The notes under the pieces are model-generated. The model was not told the origin of the DNA, searched no databases, and worked only from the letters and a program-made list of their open reading frames with translations. Made by a program: the position numbers and the translations under genes. A stretch of 64,000 nt of DNA, from NCBI GenBank assembly GCA_963821755.1, contig CAWGEX010000002.1, forward strand, positions 372,001-436,000. The letters are read 5' to 3'. The stretch is from Bog-473 sp963821755. Lineage in GTDB: Bacteria; Actinomycetota; Acidimicrobiia; Acidimicrobiales; RAAP-2. Position 1 is the stretch's first letter; each line of letters begins with the position of its first letter. This document shows positions 43,237 through 52,106 of the stretch, piece after piece.

Positions 43237-45984
43237 TCAGCTGGCCTTGGCCGCCTTGCCCGATTTCTCCGGTGTCTTGGACCCGGTGCCCGCGATCGGG
43301 CCGGCGACCGCCGCCTCACCCGCCATCACGGCCTGGGCCGCCGCCAAGCGGGCCACCGGCACCCGGAACGGGGAACAACTCACGTAGTCGAGGCCGGCCC
43401 GGTAGAACATGGCGATGGACTCGGGCTCGCCCCCGTGCTCGCCGCAGACCCCGACCTTCAGCGAGGGCCTGGTGGCCCGGCCCCGCTCGGTGCCCAGGCG
43501 GACCAACTCCCCGACGCCATCAGCGTCCACCACGTCGAATGGGTTACGCGCCAGCAGCCCCAGATCCAGATAAGCGCTCATCATCCGTCCCTCCACGTCG
43601 TCCCGGGAGAACCCGAACGTCATCTGGGTCAGGTCGTTGGTACCGAAGGAGAAGAAGTCGGCCACCTCGGCGATCTCTCCCGCCAGCAGTGCGGCCCGGG
43701 GGGTCTCGATCATGGTCCCGATTGTCACCTCCAGCTTCCCCCTGCTCGGCCCCTTGGCCGCAGTGGCGCCCTTGCTCGGCCGGGGTGCCTTCTCGGCCGT
43801 CACGTCGGCCACGGCTTCCTCGACCCAGCTCCGGGCCAGGGCCAGCTCCTCGCGGCTCACGGTCAGGGGGATCATGATCTCGACGATCGGGTGACCGCCG
43901 TCGACCACCCTCTGGCGGGCCGCCTCCATCAGAGCGCGCACCTGCATGGCGTAGAGGCCGGGCTTGACCACACCGAGGCGCACCCCACGTGTCCCGAGCA
44001 TCGGGTTGGATTCCTTCCACGAGAGGGCGGCGTCGTAGAGCCGGCGCTCCTCTGGGGTCAGCCCGACGGTGGCGTCCTTGACGGCCATCTCCTCGGTGCT
44101 GGGCAGGAACTCGTGCAGGGGTGGGTCGAGCAGACGCACCGTGACGGGCAACCCGTCCATGGCCTCCAGAATCGAGATGAAGTCCTCCCGTTGGACCTGG
44201 CGCAGCTCTTCCAATGCCGCCGCCTCCTCATCGGGAGAATCAGCCAGGATCATGCGTCGCACCACGGGCAGGCGGTCCTCGCCCAGGAACATGTGCTCGG
44301 TCCGACACAACCCGATCCCCTCCGCCCCCAACGAGCGGGCGTTGCCGGCATCCTCGCCGGTGTCGGCATTGGCCCGCACGGCCAAATGCCCGGCCCGGAT
44401 GTCGTCGGCCCACGACAGCACCGTGGCGAAGGCCGGGGGCGGTGATGCCGCGGTCAGCGGCACCTGCCCGGCCACCACGATGCCCGCACCCCCGTCCAGG
44501 GAGACCCAGTCGCCCTCACCGAGCGTGGAGTCCCCCACCGTCACCGAATGGTCCGTCAGCCGCAGGGCCTCGGCCCCGACCACGGCCGGCTTGCCCCAGC
44601 CGCGCGCCACCACGGCGGCGTGGCTGACCAGGCCACCCCGGGCCGTCAGGATCCCTTCGGAGGCCAACATGCCGTGCACGTCCTCGGGTGAGGTCTCGCT
44701 CCGCACCAGGACGACCCTCTCTCCCCGCTCGGCCGCGGCGGCGGCGTCATCGGCCGTGAAGTAGATGCGGCCGACGGCCGCGCCCGGGCTCGCTCCGAGG
44801 CCCTTGGCCCACACGGCGTAGCCCGAGCCGGCGAACTGTGGGTGCAGCACCGAGTCGAGGTGGTCCTCGGTGATCCGGGACACGGCCTCGGCCCGTGAGA
44901 TGCCGAGGTCGTTCGGTCGCACCATGTCCACCGCCATTTGCAGGGCGGCCACGCCGGTGCGCTTGCCTACCCGGGTCTGCAGCATCCAGAGCTTGCCCTG
45001 TTCGATGGTGAACTCGGTGTCGCACATGTCGAGGTAGTGCGCCTCGAGCCGCCCGAAGATCTTCAGCAACTCGGCGTGCACTTGGGGGAACTGCTTCTTC
45101 ATCTCGGCGATCGGCTCCGTGTTGCGGATGCCGGCCACCACATCCTCACCCTGGGCGTTGACCAGGAAGTCGCCATAGGCGCCCTTGGCCCCCGTGGCGG
45201 GGTCACGGGTGAAGCCGACCCCGGTGCCCGAGTTGTCGTCGCGGTTGCCGAACACCATGGCCTGGACGTTGACGGCCGTGCCCAGGTCGTGGGCGATCCG
45301 CTCACGATCCCGGTAGGCGATGGCCCGCGGCCCGTTCCAGCTGCGGAACACCGCCTCAATGGCCCCCCGCAGCTGCGCGGCCGGATCCTGGGGGAACGGA
45401 CTCTCGGTGTGACGCTCGACGATCTGCTGGTAGGAGTCGACCAGGTAGCGCAGCAACTCCGTCGGCACCTTGTGGTCCGACGTGGTGCCGGCCAGCTCCT
45501 TGGCCGCGTCGAAGAGAGAGTCGAACTCCTCGCCGGGGAGCTCGAGCACGATGCGTCCGTACATGGCGATGAAACGGCGGTACGAGTCGAAAGCGAAGCG
45601 CTCGTCGCCGGTCTGGCTGGCCAATCCCTCGACCGAGCGGTCGTTCAGGCCCAGGTTCAGAACGGTGTCCATCATCCCGGGCATGGAGAACTTGGCTCCC
45701 GAGCGCACCGAGACCAGCAACGGGTCCTTGGCGTCGCCGATGACCTTGCCCATGGCAACTTCTAGGCGCGTGCGGGCCTCCGCCACTTCGGCGTCCAGGC
45801 GCTTGGGCCAGCCTCCCGCCATGTAGTCCCGGCAAGCATCGGTCGAGATGGTGAACCCGGGCGGCACGGGAAGGGTGAGGACCGACGTCATCTCGGCCAA
45901 GTTGGCGCCCTTGCCCCCGAGCAGGTCTTTCAGCTCCATCGGGGGGCGTGGGTGGGCGTGGTCGAAATCAAAGACGTACGGCAT
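43237..45984 (-). CDS. ppdK: Pyruvate, phosphate dikinase
   Basis: A 915-residue PPDK that interconverts pyruvate, ATP and phosphate with PEP, AMP and pyrophosphate. The N-terminal ATP-grasp domain starts at LLGGKGANLAEM, the swivelling domain carries the phospho-accepting His in ARGGLVSHAAVVARGWGKP, and the C-terminal PEP/pyruvate barrel has SFGTNDLTQMTFGFSRDD and the active-site Cys in VGVCGEHGGEP. Length is normal. The ATG at 45984 has GGAG eight bases upstream. The gene supports PEP formation for gluconeogenesis or a reversible PPi-linked glycolysis. It has its own leader 203 bp upstream of dnaG. Confidence 0.95.
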   Translation of the reverse strand: MPYVFDFDHAHPRPPMELKDLLGGKGANLAEMTSVLTLPVPPGFTISTDACRDYMAGGWPKRLDAEVAEARTRLEVAMGKVIGDAKDPLLVSVRSGAKFSMPGMMDTVLNLGLNDRSVEGLASQTGDERFAFDSYRRFIAMYGRIVLELPGEEFDSLFDAAKELAGTTSDHKVPTELLRYLVDSYQQIVERHTESPFPQDPAAQLRGAIEAVFRSWNGPRAIAYRDRERIAHDLGTAVNVQAMVFGNRDDNSGTGVGFTRDPATGAKGAYGDFLVNAQGEDVVAGIRNTEPIAEMKKQFPQVHAELLKIFGRLEAHYLDMCDTEFTIEQGKLWMLQTRVGKRTGVAALQMAVDMVRPNDLGISRAEAVSRITEDHLDSVLHPQFAGSGYAVWAKGLGASPGAAVGRIYFTADDAAAAAERGERVVLVRSETSPEDVHGMLASEGILTARGGLVSHAAVVARGWGKPAVVGAEALRLTDHSVTVGDSTLGEGDWVSLDGGAGIVVAGQVPLTAASPPPAFATVLSWADDIRAGHLAVRANADTGEDAGNARSLGAEGIGLCRTEHMFLGEDRLPVVRRMILADSPDEEAAALEELRQVQREDFISILEAMDGLPVTVRLLDPPLHEFLPSTEEMAVKDATVGLTPEERRLYDAALSWKESNPMLGTRGVRLGVVKPGLYAMQVRALMEAARQRVVDGGHPIVEIMIPLTVSREELALARSWVEEAVADVTAEKAPRPSKGATAAKGPSRGKLEVTIGTMIETPRAALLAGEIAEVADFFSFGTNDLTQMTFGFSRDDVEGRMMSAYLDLGLLARNPFDVVDADGVGELVRLGTERGRATRPSLKVGVCGEHGGEPESIAMFYRAGLDYVSCSPFRVPVARLAAAQAVMAGEAAVAGPIAGTGSKTPEKSGKAAKAS

Positions 45985-46100
45985 CGGGACTCCTTGCCCT
46001 GGCGGGGCGAACCACCGGCGAGGCGGCATTCATCGGACGGGTGCAGCTCCGGCCCAGCATCGGGACGGAAAGGCGACAGCCTACTGGGCCTCCGGCACCC

Positions 46101-46592
46101 CTATGGGCCCTTGTCCGGCCCTTTCTTGGCCCCCTTGACGCCCGCCACCTGGCGCTCGAACACCTCTTTGGTCTCGCGCATGAAGTCCCGCACGACGGCC
46201 AGCTCCTCCTCCTTGAAGCGCTGCGCCACCGCTCGCATCTCCTCGACGATGGGCTGCTGCATGCGCGCCATCCGCTTGTGGGCCGAGGGGACCAGCGACA
46301 CCCACACCCGGCGGCGATCGTCGGTGTCCCGGCGCCGCGTCACCATGCCGGCCTCTTCCAGCCGGTCCAGCAGGAAGGTCACCGCTCCCGTGCTCAGGCC
46401 CGTCTCGTCCGCCAGCTGCCCGGCCGTCATCGGACCCTGGTGGTCCAGCAGGTCCAGACACCGCATGTCGGTCCGGCTCAGTTTGAACTTGGCGGCCACC
46501 CGCTCGTCGAACGCACTGGCCGCGCCGAAATAGCCCACGATCTCCGATCGCAGTTGCTGCATGAGGTCCGCTTTCGACCATTGTCTTGACAC
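46101..46592 (-). CDS. MarR-family transcriptional regulator
   Basis: A 163-residue winged-helix regulator. The core reads LSRTDMRCLDLLDHQGPMTAGQLADETGLSTGAVTFLLDRLEEAGMVTRRRDTDDRRRVWVSL, with recognition helix and the Asp/Arg-rich wing typical of MarR. It dimerises through the flanking helices. Divergence from the ABC exporter operon with only 32 bases between start codons suggests it represses that operon and itself. The GTG at 46592 lies seven bases after a TAAAGT -10 box on the minus strand. The Lys/Gly/Pro-rich C-terminal tail is probably disordered. Confidence 0.9.
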   Translation of the reverse strand: MSRQWSKADLMQQLRSEIVGYFGAASAFDERVAAKFKLSRTDMRCLDLLDHQGPMTAGQLADETGLSTGAVTFLLDRLEEAGMVTRRRDTDDRRRVWVSLVPSAHKRMARMQQPIVEEMRAVAQRFKEEELAVVRDFMRETKEVFERQVAGVKGAKKGPDKGP

Positions 46593-46615
46593 ATAAATAA
46601 CTTTATCACTAAGTT
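46586..46615 (+). promoter_or_regulatory. Promoter of the ABC exporter operon with overlapping marR promoter and operator
   Basis: TTGACA (46586-46591), an 18-base spacer and TAAGTT (46610-46615) form a good promoter ending nine bases before the ATG at 46625. A minus-strand -10 box TAAAGT (46600-46605) for marR lies inside its spacer, and the inverted repeat AACTT-N7-AAGTT (46599-46615) covers both -10 boxes, a plausible MarR operator. Confidence 0.6.
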
Positions 46616-46624
46616 TCTTCGTTA

Positions 46625-47677
46625 ATGAGCAATGGTGCGCGTTTCGCCGTGGAGGCCCAGGATCTGGTCAAAGTCTTCCCGCGCGGCAACGTGCGCGCCC
46701 TCGACGGCGTCTCCCTCCAGGTCGAGGCGGGCACCGTCCTGGGCCTGCTCGGGCCGAACGGGGCCGGCAAGACCACGGCCGTGCGCATCCTGTGCACCAT
46801 CCTCGGCCCCGACTCGGGCCACGCCACCATCCTTGGTCACGACGTGGCCAAGGAAGCTGACGCCGTCCGCCGCATCATCGGCTTGGCCGGCCAGAACGCC
46901 GCCGTCGACGACAACCTGACCGGCCGCGAGAACATCCGCATGGTCGGCCGGCTCACCCACATGAGCTGGAAGGCGGCCGCGGCCCGGGCCGACGAACTGT
47001 TGCGGGACTTCGGGTTGGTCGACGCCGGCGATCGGGTGCTCAAGACCTACTCGGGTGGCATGCGGCGCCGGCTCGACCTGGCCGCCGCCCTGGTGGCCCG
47101 ACCGCCCGTCCTCTTCCTGGACGAGCCCACCACCGGGCTGGACCCCCAGAGCCGGCAGGACCTGTGGGGGGTCATTGAGGACCTGGTCTCCGAGGGCACC
47201 ACGGTGCTGCTCACCACCCAGTACCTCGAGGAGGCCGACCGGCTGGCCCGCGACATCGTGGTGGTCGACCACGGCCGGGTCATCGCCGAAGGGACCCCGG
47301 CGCAGCTCAAGGCCCGTTTGGGCACCTCGGTCATCGCCATCACCCTGCCCAACAAGGACATCGCCGCCCGCGCCGCCGCCCTGGTGGCCCCGCTCTCGGA
47401 CAACCCGCCCCTGATGGACGGCGTCATGGTCGAGCTCACGGTGGAGGACGGGCCGAAGGTCGGCGCCGAGGTCCTGCGGGCGCTCGATGCGGCCCAGGTG
47501 CCCGTGGCCGGCCTGGCCCTGCGCGAACCGAGCCTGGACGATGTGTTCTTGAACCTGACCGGTCACAAGTCCGAAGGCGAGACCGACGAGGAGCGGGCCG
47601 CTCGCAGCGGCAAGCGCCGCGAATCCAAGCGACGCGCCGGGTCCCGTGCGGACCCGGACGAAATGGACGCCGCATGA
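46625..47677 (+). CDS. ABC transporter ATP-binding protein (DrrA-like)
   Basis: A 350-residue ATPase of the DrrA/NodI type multidrug or lipid exporters. Walker A is GPNGAGKTT, the Q-loop region is AGQNAAVDDNLTGREN, the signature is YSGGMRRRLDLA, Walker B is VLFLDEPTTGLDPQSR, and the H-switch follows in LLTTQYLEEAD. The C-terminal 110 residues form the accessory domain of this subfamily, ending in a Lys/Arg-rich tail. The ATG at 46625 follows the promoter by only nine bases. The stop overlaps the permease start (ATGA). Confidence 0.92.
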   Translation: MSNGARFAVEAQDLVKVFPRGNVRALDGVSLQVEAGTVLGLLGPNGAGKTTAVRILCTILGPDSGHATILGHDVAKEADAVRRIIGLAGQNAAVDDNLTGRENIRMVGRLTHMSWKAAAARADELLRDFGLVDAGDRVLKTYSGGMRRRLDLAAALVARPPVLFLDEPTTGLDPQSRQDLWGVIEDLVSEGTTVLLTTQYLEEADRLARDIVVVDHGRVIAEGTPAQLKARLGTSVIAITLPNKDIAARAAALVAPLSDNPPLMDGVMVELTVEDGPKVGAEVLRALDAAQVPVAGLALREPSLDDVFLNLTGHKSEGETDEERAARSGKRRESKRRAGSRADPDEMDAA

Positions 47678-48492
47678 GCACCATGACCGTCCCCACCGCG
47701 GTGGTCCCGGCCCCATCGGGGAGTCGGCTGCGCTGGACGCTGGCCGACGCCGCCACGCTCACGTGGCGCAACCTGAAGGGCCTGACCCGGATCCCCGACG
47801 CCATCTTCTTCGCCACCCTGCAGCCCATCATGTTCGTGCTGCTCTTCCGCTTCGTCTTCGGCGGCGCCATCAGCATCCCGGGCGTGAGCTACGTCGACTA
47901 CCTGATGCCGGGCATCTTCGTGCAGACGGTCGCCTTCGGGGCCGTGAGCACCGCCGTCGGGCTGGCCGACGACCTGCAGAAGGGGTTGATCGAACGGTTC
48001 CGGGCCCTGCCCATGGCCCGCTCCGCCGTGCTGGCCGGCCGGACCACGGCCGACCTCGTGCGCAACGTCTTCATCGTGACCCTGATCACCGTGGTGGGGT
48101 ACATCGTCGGGTTCCGCATCGGCACCAATTTCGGCCTGTTCCTGTGCGGTGCCCTGATCGTCCTGATCTTCGCCTATTCCCTGGGCTGGGGGTTTGCCAC
48201 CGTGGGCCTGACGGCCTCGAACGCCGAGACGGCCCAGGTCATGGCGTTCCCCATCCTCTTCCCCCTGACCTTCGCCTCCTCGGCCTTCGTCCCGGTGTCC
48301 AGCATGCCGGGTTGGCTGCAGGCCTTCGCCAAGCACCAGCCGGTCACCCAGGTGGTCGACGCTGCCCGCTCGCTCATGGTCGGGGGCGTCACCCACGACA
48401 CCTCCTCCATCTACCAGGCCCTGGCCTGGTGCGCCGGACTGCTCATCGTGCTGATACCTCTGGCCGTGTCCAAGTTCCGCCAGGTGGGGTAG
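47674..48492 (+). CDS. ABC-2 type permease (DrrB-like)
   Basis: A 272-residue membrane protein with six hydrophobic segments, matching ABC-2 permeases that pair with DrrA-type ATPases. LRWTLADAATLTWRNLKGL is the amphipathic opening helix, followed by PIMFVLLFRFVFGG, and FASSAFVPVSSMPGWLQAFAKHQPVTQVVDAAR is the conserved region before the last helix. It overlaps the ATPase gene by four bases. Together they would export a hydrophobic compound or lipid under MarR control. Confidence 0.9.
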   Translation: MSTMTVPTAVVPAPSGSRLRWTLADAATLTWRNLKGLTRIPDAIFFATLQPIMFVLLFRFVFGGAISIPGVSYVDYLMPGIFVQTVAFGAVSTAVGLADDLQKGLIERFRALPMARSAVLAGRTTADLVRNVFIVTLITVVGYIVGFRIGTNFGLFLCGALIVLIFAYSLGWGFATVGLTASNAETAQVMAFPILFPLTFASSAFVPVSSMPGWLQAFAKHQPVTQVVDAARSLMVGGVTHDTSSIYQALAWCAGLLIVLIPLAVSKFRQVG

Positions 48493-48539
48493 GTAGTACA
48501 CCTAGGGAGCGTCGGACCTCGAGCCAAGGCGGTAGAGAC

Positions 48540-49220
48540 ATGCCCAAAGTGGCCAAGCCAGTCGCCGTACTCTTCGACGTGGACGAGACCCTGGTCCACA
48601 CCGGAGGCTCCGGTGCACGGAGCTGGAAGGTGGCGTTCGACCAGCTCTACGGCATTCCAGCCGATATCGGGGCGCACAGCTCGGCCGGTGAGACCGATCC
48701 CCAGGTGGCCCGGGCCACTTTCAGAGGCGTCCTGGGACGGGAGCCATCCAGTGACGAGCTGAGCAAGATCTACGCCCACTACCTGCTGCACCTGGCCGAG
48801 GACATCGTGACCTCCGAGGGCTACCGGGTCCTCCCGGGAGCCAGGCGGACCTTGGTGCGCCTGGGGGAAGCGGGCGTCATCCTCGGCCTGGTCTCGGGCG
48901 CCATGGAAGGCGCGGCCAGAACCAAGCTCATCCCAGCCGATCTCAACCGCTTCTTCCTCTTTGGCGCCTACGGCTCGGACTCGCCCGACCGGACCGAACT
49001 CACCACCGTCGCCATCGACAAAGCCGCTCGCCTGCACGACGACCTCACGCCATCCCAGGTCTTCGTCGTCGGCGACACCCCCCACGACATCGAAGCGGCC
49101 AGGTCGGCCGGGGCCGTCTCGGTCGGAGTGGCCAGCGGCAAGTTCTCGACCGACGCGTTGCATGAAGCGGGCGCGGACCACGTGATCGGATCGCTCGAGG
49201 ACCCATTTCCCGGGCTCTGA
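48540..49220 (+). CDS. HAD-superfamily phosphatase
   Basis: A 226-residue HAD hydrolase of the phosphoglycolate phosphatase/beta-phosphoglucomutase type. Motif I is LFDVDETLVH with both catalytic Asp, motif II is LGLVSGAMEG (Ser), motif III has the Lys in the ARTKLIPADL region, and motif IV is VFVVGDTPHDIEAA. A helical cap covers about residues 18-85. The ATG at 48540 is preceded by AAGGCGG. It follows the ABC permease by 47 bases and may be cotranscribed. The substrate is a small phosphate ester, not identified. Confidence 0.85.
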   Translation: MPKVAKPVAVLFDVDETLVHTGGSGARSWKVAFDQLYGIPADIGAHSSAGETDPQVARATFRGVLGREPSSDELSKIYAHYLLHLAEDIVTSEGYRVLPGARRTLVRLGEAGVILGLVSGAMEGAARTKLIPADLNRFFLFGAYGSDSPDRTELTTVAIDKAARLHDDLTPSQVFVVGDTPHDIEAARSAGAVSVGVASGKFSTDALHEAGADHVIGSLEDPFPGL

Positions 49221-49314
49221 CCAAGTTGCCCTTGCGACCCTCCGAACGGGTACGTCCCGCTTCCTCTAGCGTCGACGCCGGGTGACGTTCCGCCCGAGCG
49301 AGGAGAACTTGACC

Positions 49315-50346
49315 ATGGCCCACGACATCGCCGCCGACCCGCGACTCGACCCGAGGCTCAAGGATCTGCTCTCGATGGTCCCCCAGGTCCCCGCCACCGA
49401 TGTCGACAGCCGGGAAGCCCTCGTGGTCGAAGCAAATTCCGAGGCGGCGCGCGATGCGGTCGCCGCCTTCCGGCCCTTCATGGATCTCTGCGATACCGAG
49501 GAGTCCGCCCCATCCGCCGGGCTGCGCGTCAGCACCGAACAATTCGTGTCCGCCCCCGACGGCAACACCATCAAGCTGCGGATCACTCGGCCCGACAACG
49601 AAGAGACGGTGGCTTGCGTCTATTACATCCACGGCGGCGGCATGTCGAACCTGTCCTGCTTCGACGGGATGTACCGCGGCTGGGCCAAGCTCATCGCCGC
49701 CAATGGCGTCGCCGTCGTCATGGTCGACTTCCGCAACTCGGTTGTGGCCTCCTCGGCCCCTGAGGTGGCACCGTTCCCCGCCGGACTCAACGACTGCGTG
49801 TCGGGGCTCAAGTGGGTGGCCGAGCATGCGGCGCACCTGCGCATCGACCCGGAGCGCATCATCGTCGCCGGCGAGAGCGGCGGCGGAAATCTGACCCTCG
49901 CCACCGGGCTGAAACTCAGCCGGGACGGCGGACTCGGCCTGGTCAAGGGTCTCTACGCGCTCTGCCCCTATATCGCCGGGCAGTGGCCATATCCGGAGAG
50001 CCCATCGTCCACCGAGAACAACGGCATCCTGCTCGACCTGCACAGCAACCGGGGCGCGGTCAGCTACGGGATCGAGGCGTTCGACGAGCGCAACCCGCTG
50101 GCCTGGCCGTCGTTCGCCAGCCTCGACGATGTGACCGGGTTCCCTCCGACGGTGATCAACGTCAACGAGTGCGATCCATTGCGCGATGAGGGCATCAACT
50201 TCTACCGCCTGCTCCTCCAAGCGGGAGTCCACGCCCGCTGCCGGCAGATGATGGGCACCATGCACGGCACCGAGATATTCGTCATCGCCTGCCCAGAGGT
50301 CAGCCGTGACACCGCCCGGGACATCGCCGCCTTCGCCCGGGAGTAG
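49315..50346 (+). CDS. Alpha/beta-hydrolase of the hormone-sensitive-lipase family
   Basis: A 343-residue esterase/lipase of the HSL (family IV) group. The oxyanion signature is YYIHGGGMSN, the nucleophile elbow VAGESGGGN, the catalytic Asp is in NECDPLRDEG and the His in GTMHGTEIF. It should cleave short acyl esters in the cytoplasm. The ATG at 49315 has GAGGAG nine bases upstream; a GTG 33 bases earlier is a weaker alternative. It ends before a short GTGGG/CCCAC hairpin. Confidence 0.88.
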   Translation: MAHDIAADPRLDPRLKDLLSMVPQVPATDVDSREALVVEANSEAARDAVAAFRPFMDLCDTEESAPSAGLRVSTEQFVSAPDGNTIKLRITRPDNEETVACVYYIHGGGMSNLSCFDGMYRGWAKLIAANGVAVVMVDFRNSVVASSAPEVAPFPAGLNDCVSGLKWVAEHAAHLRIDPERIIVAGESGGGNLTLATGLKLSRDGGLGLVKGLYALCPYIAGQWPYPESPSSTENNGILLDLHSNRGAVSYGIEAFDERNPLAWPSFASLDDVTGFPPTVINVNECDPLRDEGINFYRLLLQAGVHARCRQMMGTMHGTEIFVIACPEVSRDTARDIAAFARE

Positions 50347-50356
50347 CAACGGCCAT

Positions 50357-50370
50357 GTGGGTTTGCCCAC
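50357..50370 (+). terminator. Short hairpin after the esterase gene
   Basis: GTGGG (50357-50361), loop TTTG, CCCAC (50366-50370), starting 11 bases after the stop codon. No U-tract follows, so termination is only suggested by position. Confidence 0.35.
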
Positions 50371-50488
50371 CCCTGACTGAGGGCATAATTGGGAGGGACT
50401 CCGTCCGATCGATGAAGCGTTTCGTTGCGGGTGTCCGCACCCATCCGCACATGACGGCGTCCCCACGGCAAGATCTGGACGACAGCCC

Positions 50489-52030
50489 ATGACATCGACC
50501 ACTGACCTTCTCGACGGGCGCTATCGACTGGTCCGACTGCTCGGGCAAGGCGGCATGTCCGACGTGTACGAGGCCATTGACGAGCGCAGTGACACCGCCG
50601 TCGCCATCAAGTTTGTCCGCTCGGCCGACCCCGAACTGGCCCGTCGCTTCGCCCAAGAGGTCCGCGCTCTCGGACGCGTCGAGCACCCCGGGCTGGTGCG
50701 ACTGATCGGCACCGGCCTGGCCGGTGACCACGCCTATTTGGTCATGGAGTTGGTCCAGGGCTCGACGCTGGCCGAGGCGCTCCGCCACGGCCCGCTGGGA
50801 CCCGAGCGCACGGCGTATCTCGGTGCGTCGCTGGCCGGCGCCCTGGCGTACGTGCATAGCCGCGGTGTCGTGCATCGAGACGTGAAGCCTTCCAACATCT
50901 TGCTGCATGCCGACGGGCGGGCGCAGCTGGGGGACTTCGGTGTGGCCCGACTCCTCGACGCCTCGGCCCTCACGATGGCGGGGACGACACTGGGAACGGC
51001 CGCCTACATGGCACCGGAACAACTCGAAGACCACCAGGTCGGGGCCGGCGCCGACATCTGGTCACTGGGCATGGTCCTGCTCGAGTGTCTGACCGGCCAC
51101 CGGGTCTACGAAGGTTCCACCGCCCAAGTGGTCGCTAAGCGGATGGCCGGCCCCGTGCCCCTACCCGGTGATCTCCCCGTGCCCTGGAAGCTCCTCTTGA
51201 GCGGCATGCTCGACCACCGTCCCGGGCAGCGCCTCGAGGGGGCGGACGTCGCCGCGCTCTTGGTGACCTCACCGTTTCGCGCTGCGTGGTCGCCGTCGCC
51301 CAGCCCCGACGCCGCCCCGCCGCCGTCGACCGGGGTCCTGAACCTGACCGCCCTGGTCCCCGGGGCCTCGACCACGGCACTGCTCGGACCGGAAACCGCA
51401 CCGGCACCTACCCGAGTAGCCGTTTCGGAGAGCTCGGCCGGGCCCCGCCGGCACCGACGCTGGTGGCCCGCCGTGCTCGGGGCCCTCTTGGTCATCGCCC
51501 TGGTGGTTGGCGTCCTGGTTGCGTTCCCCTCCAGTCCGGCATCCAACCTCGGCCACCTGACCAGCGCAACGCAACCGCCTGCCACGTCGACCACCACGTC
51601 AGCACCAACGACCACCACGACGACGCTGGGCGCCATTCCCGCCGCACTGGCCGTGCTGACCCGCGACATCGCCTCGGACCAATCGGACGGCACCCTCGAC
51701 CCAGGCGCCGCGCAATCGATCACCGCTCAGGCCCAGCAAGCGGTCGTCGATGCCGCGGCCAGTCAGCCCGACCAGGCCGCCAGCCACCTCCAACGAGCGG
51801 CCATCACCATCGACACCGGCCAGCTCGACGGCAGTGTTGACCCGGCCGCCGCGTCGACGCTGCAATCGGACCTCTCGGCGCTCGCCACCGCACTGGGTGT
51901 GGCGGACGCCGGCACCTCCGGCACCACCGGCACCACCGACACCACCGACACCACGACCACCACGACCACATCGGGAGCGGGAGCGGGAGGCGGGCATGGC
52001 CACGGACAAGGTCAAGGTCAAGGCGACTGA
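50489..52030 (+). CDS. Membrane-anchored Ser/Thr protein kinase (PknB-like)
   Basis: A 513-residue Hanks-type kinase. The cytoplasmic kinase domain (about 10-265) has the Gly loop LGQGGMSDVYEA, catalytic Lys in VAIKFV, HRDVKPSN, GDFGVAR and the APE motif MAPEQLE. A Pro/Ser-rich juxtamembrane linker leads to one membrane helix at about 325-347, followed by a Thr-rich stalk and a 110-residue extracellular part with repeated Gln/Asp/Ala helices rather than PASTA domains. The tail is Thr/Gly-rich and ends in His-Gly and Gln-Gly repeats. It probably senses an envelope signal. It may phosphorylate envelope or division proteins, but no target is evident here. Confidence 0.88.
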   Translation: MTSTTDLLDGRYRLVRLLGQGGMSDVYEAIDERSDTAVAIKFVRSADPELARRFAQEVRALGRVEHPGLVRLIGTGLAGDHAYLVMELVQGSTLAEALRHGPLGPERTAYLGASLAGALAYVHSRGVVHRDVKPSNILLHADGRAQLGDFGVARLLDASALTMAGTTLGTAAYMAPEQLEDHQVGAGADIWSLGMVLLECLTGHRVYEGSTAQVVAKRMAGPVPLPGDLPVPWKLLLSGMLDHRPGQRLEGADVAALLVTSPFRAAWSPSPSPDAAPPPSTGVLNLTALVPGASTTALLGPETAPAPTRVAVSESSAGPRRHRRWWPAVLGALLVIALVVGVLVAFPSSPASNLGHLTSATQPPATSTTTSAPTTTTTTLGAIPAALAVLTRDIASDQSDGTLDPGAAQSITAQAQQAVVDAAASQPDQAASHLQRAAITIDTGQLDGSVDPAAASTLQSDLSALATALGVADAGTSGTTGTTDTTDTTTTTTTSGAGAGGGHGHGQGQGQGD

Positions 52031-52106
52031 GGACCAGGCGCACCCGCCCGGATGGCCGACGCACCCTGGCCCACGGCGACCGTCGTCGAGACCGGGCGTC
52101 GCTCCG

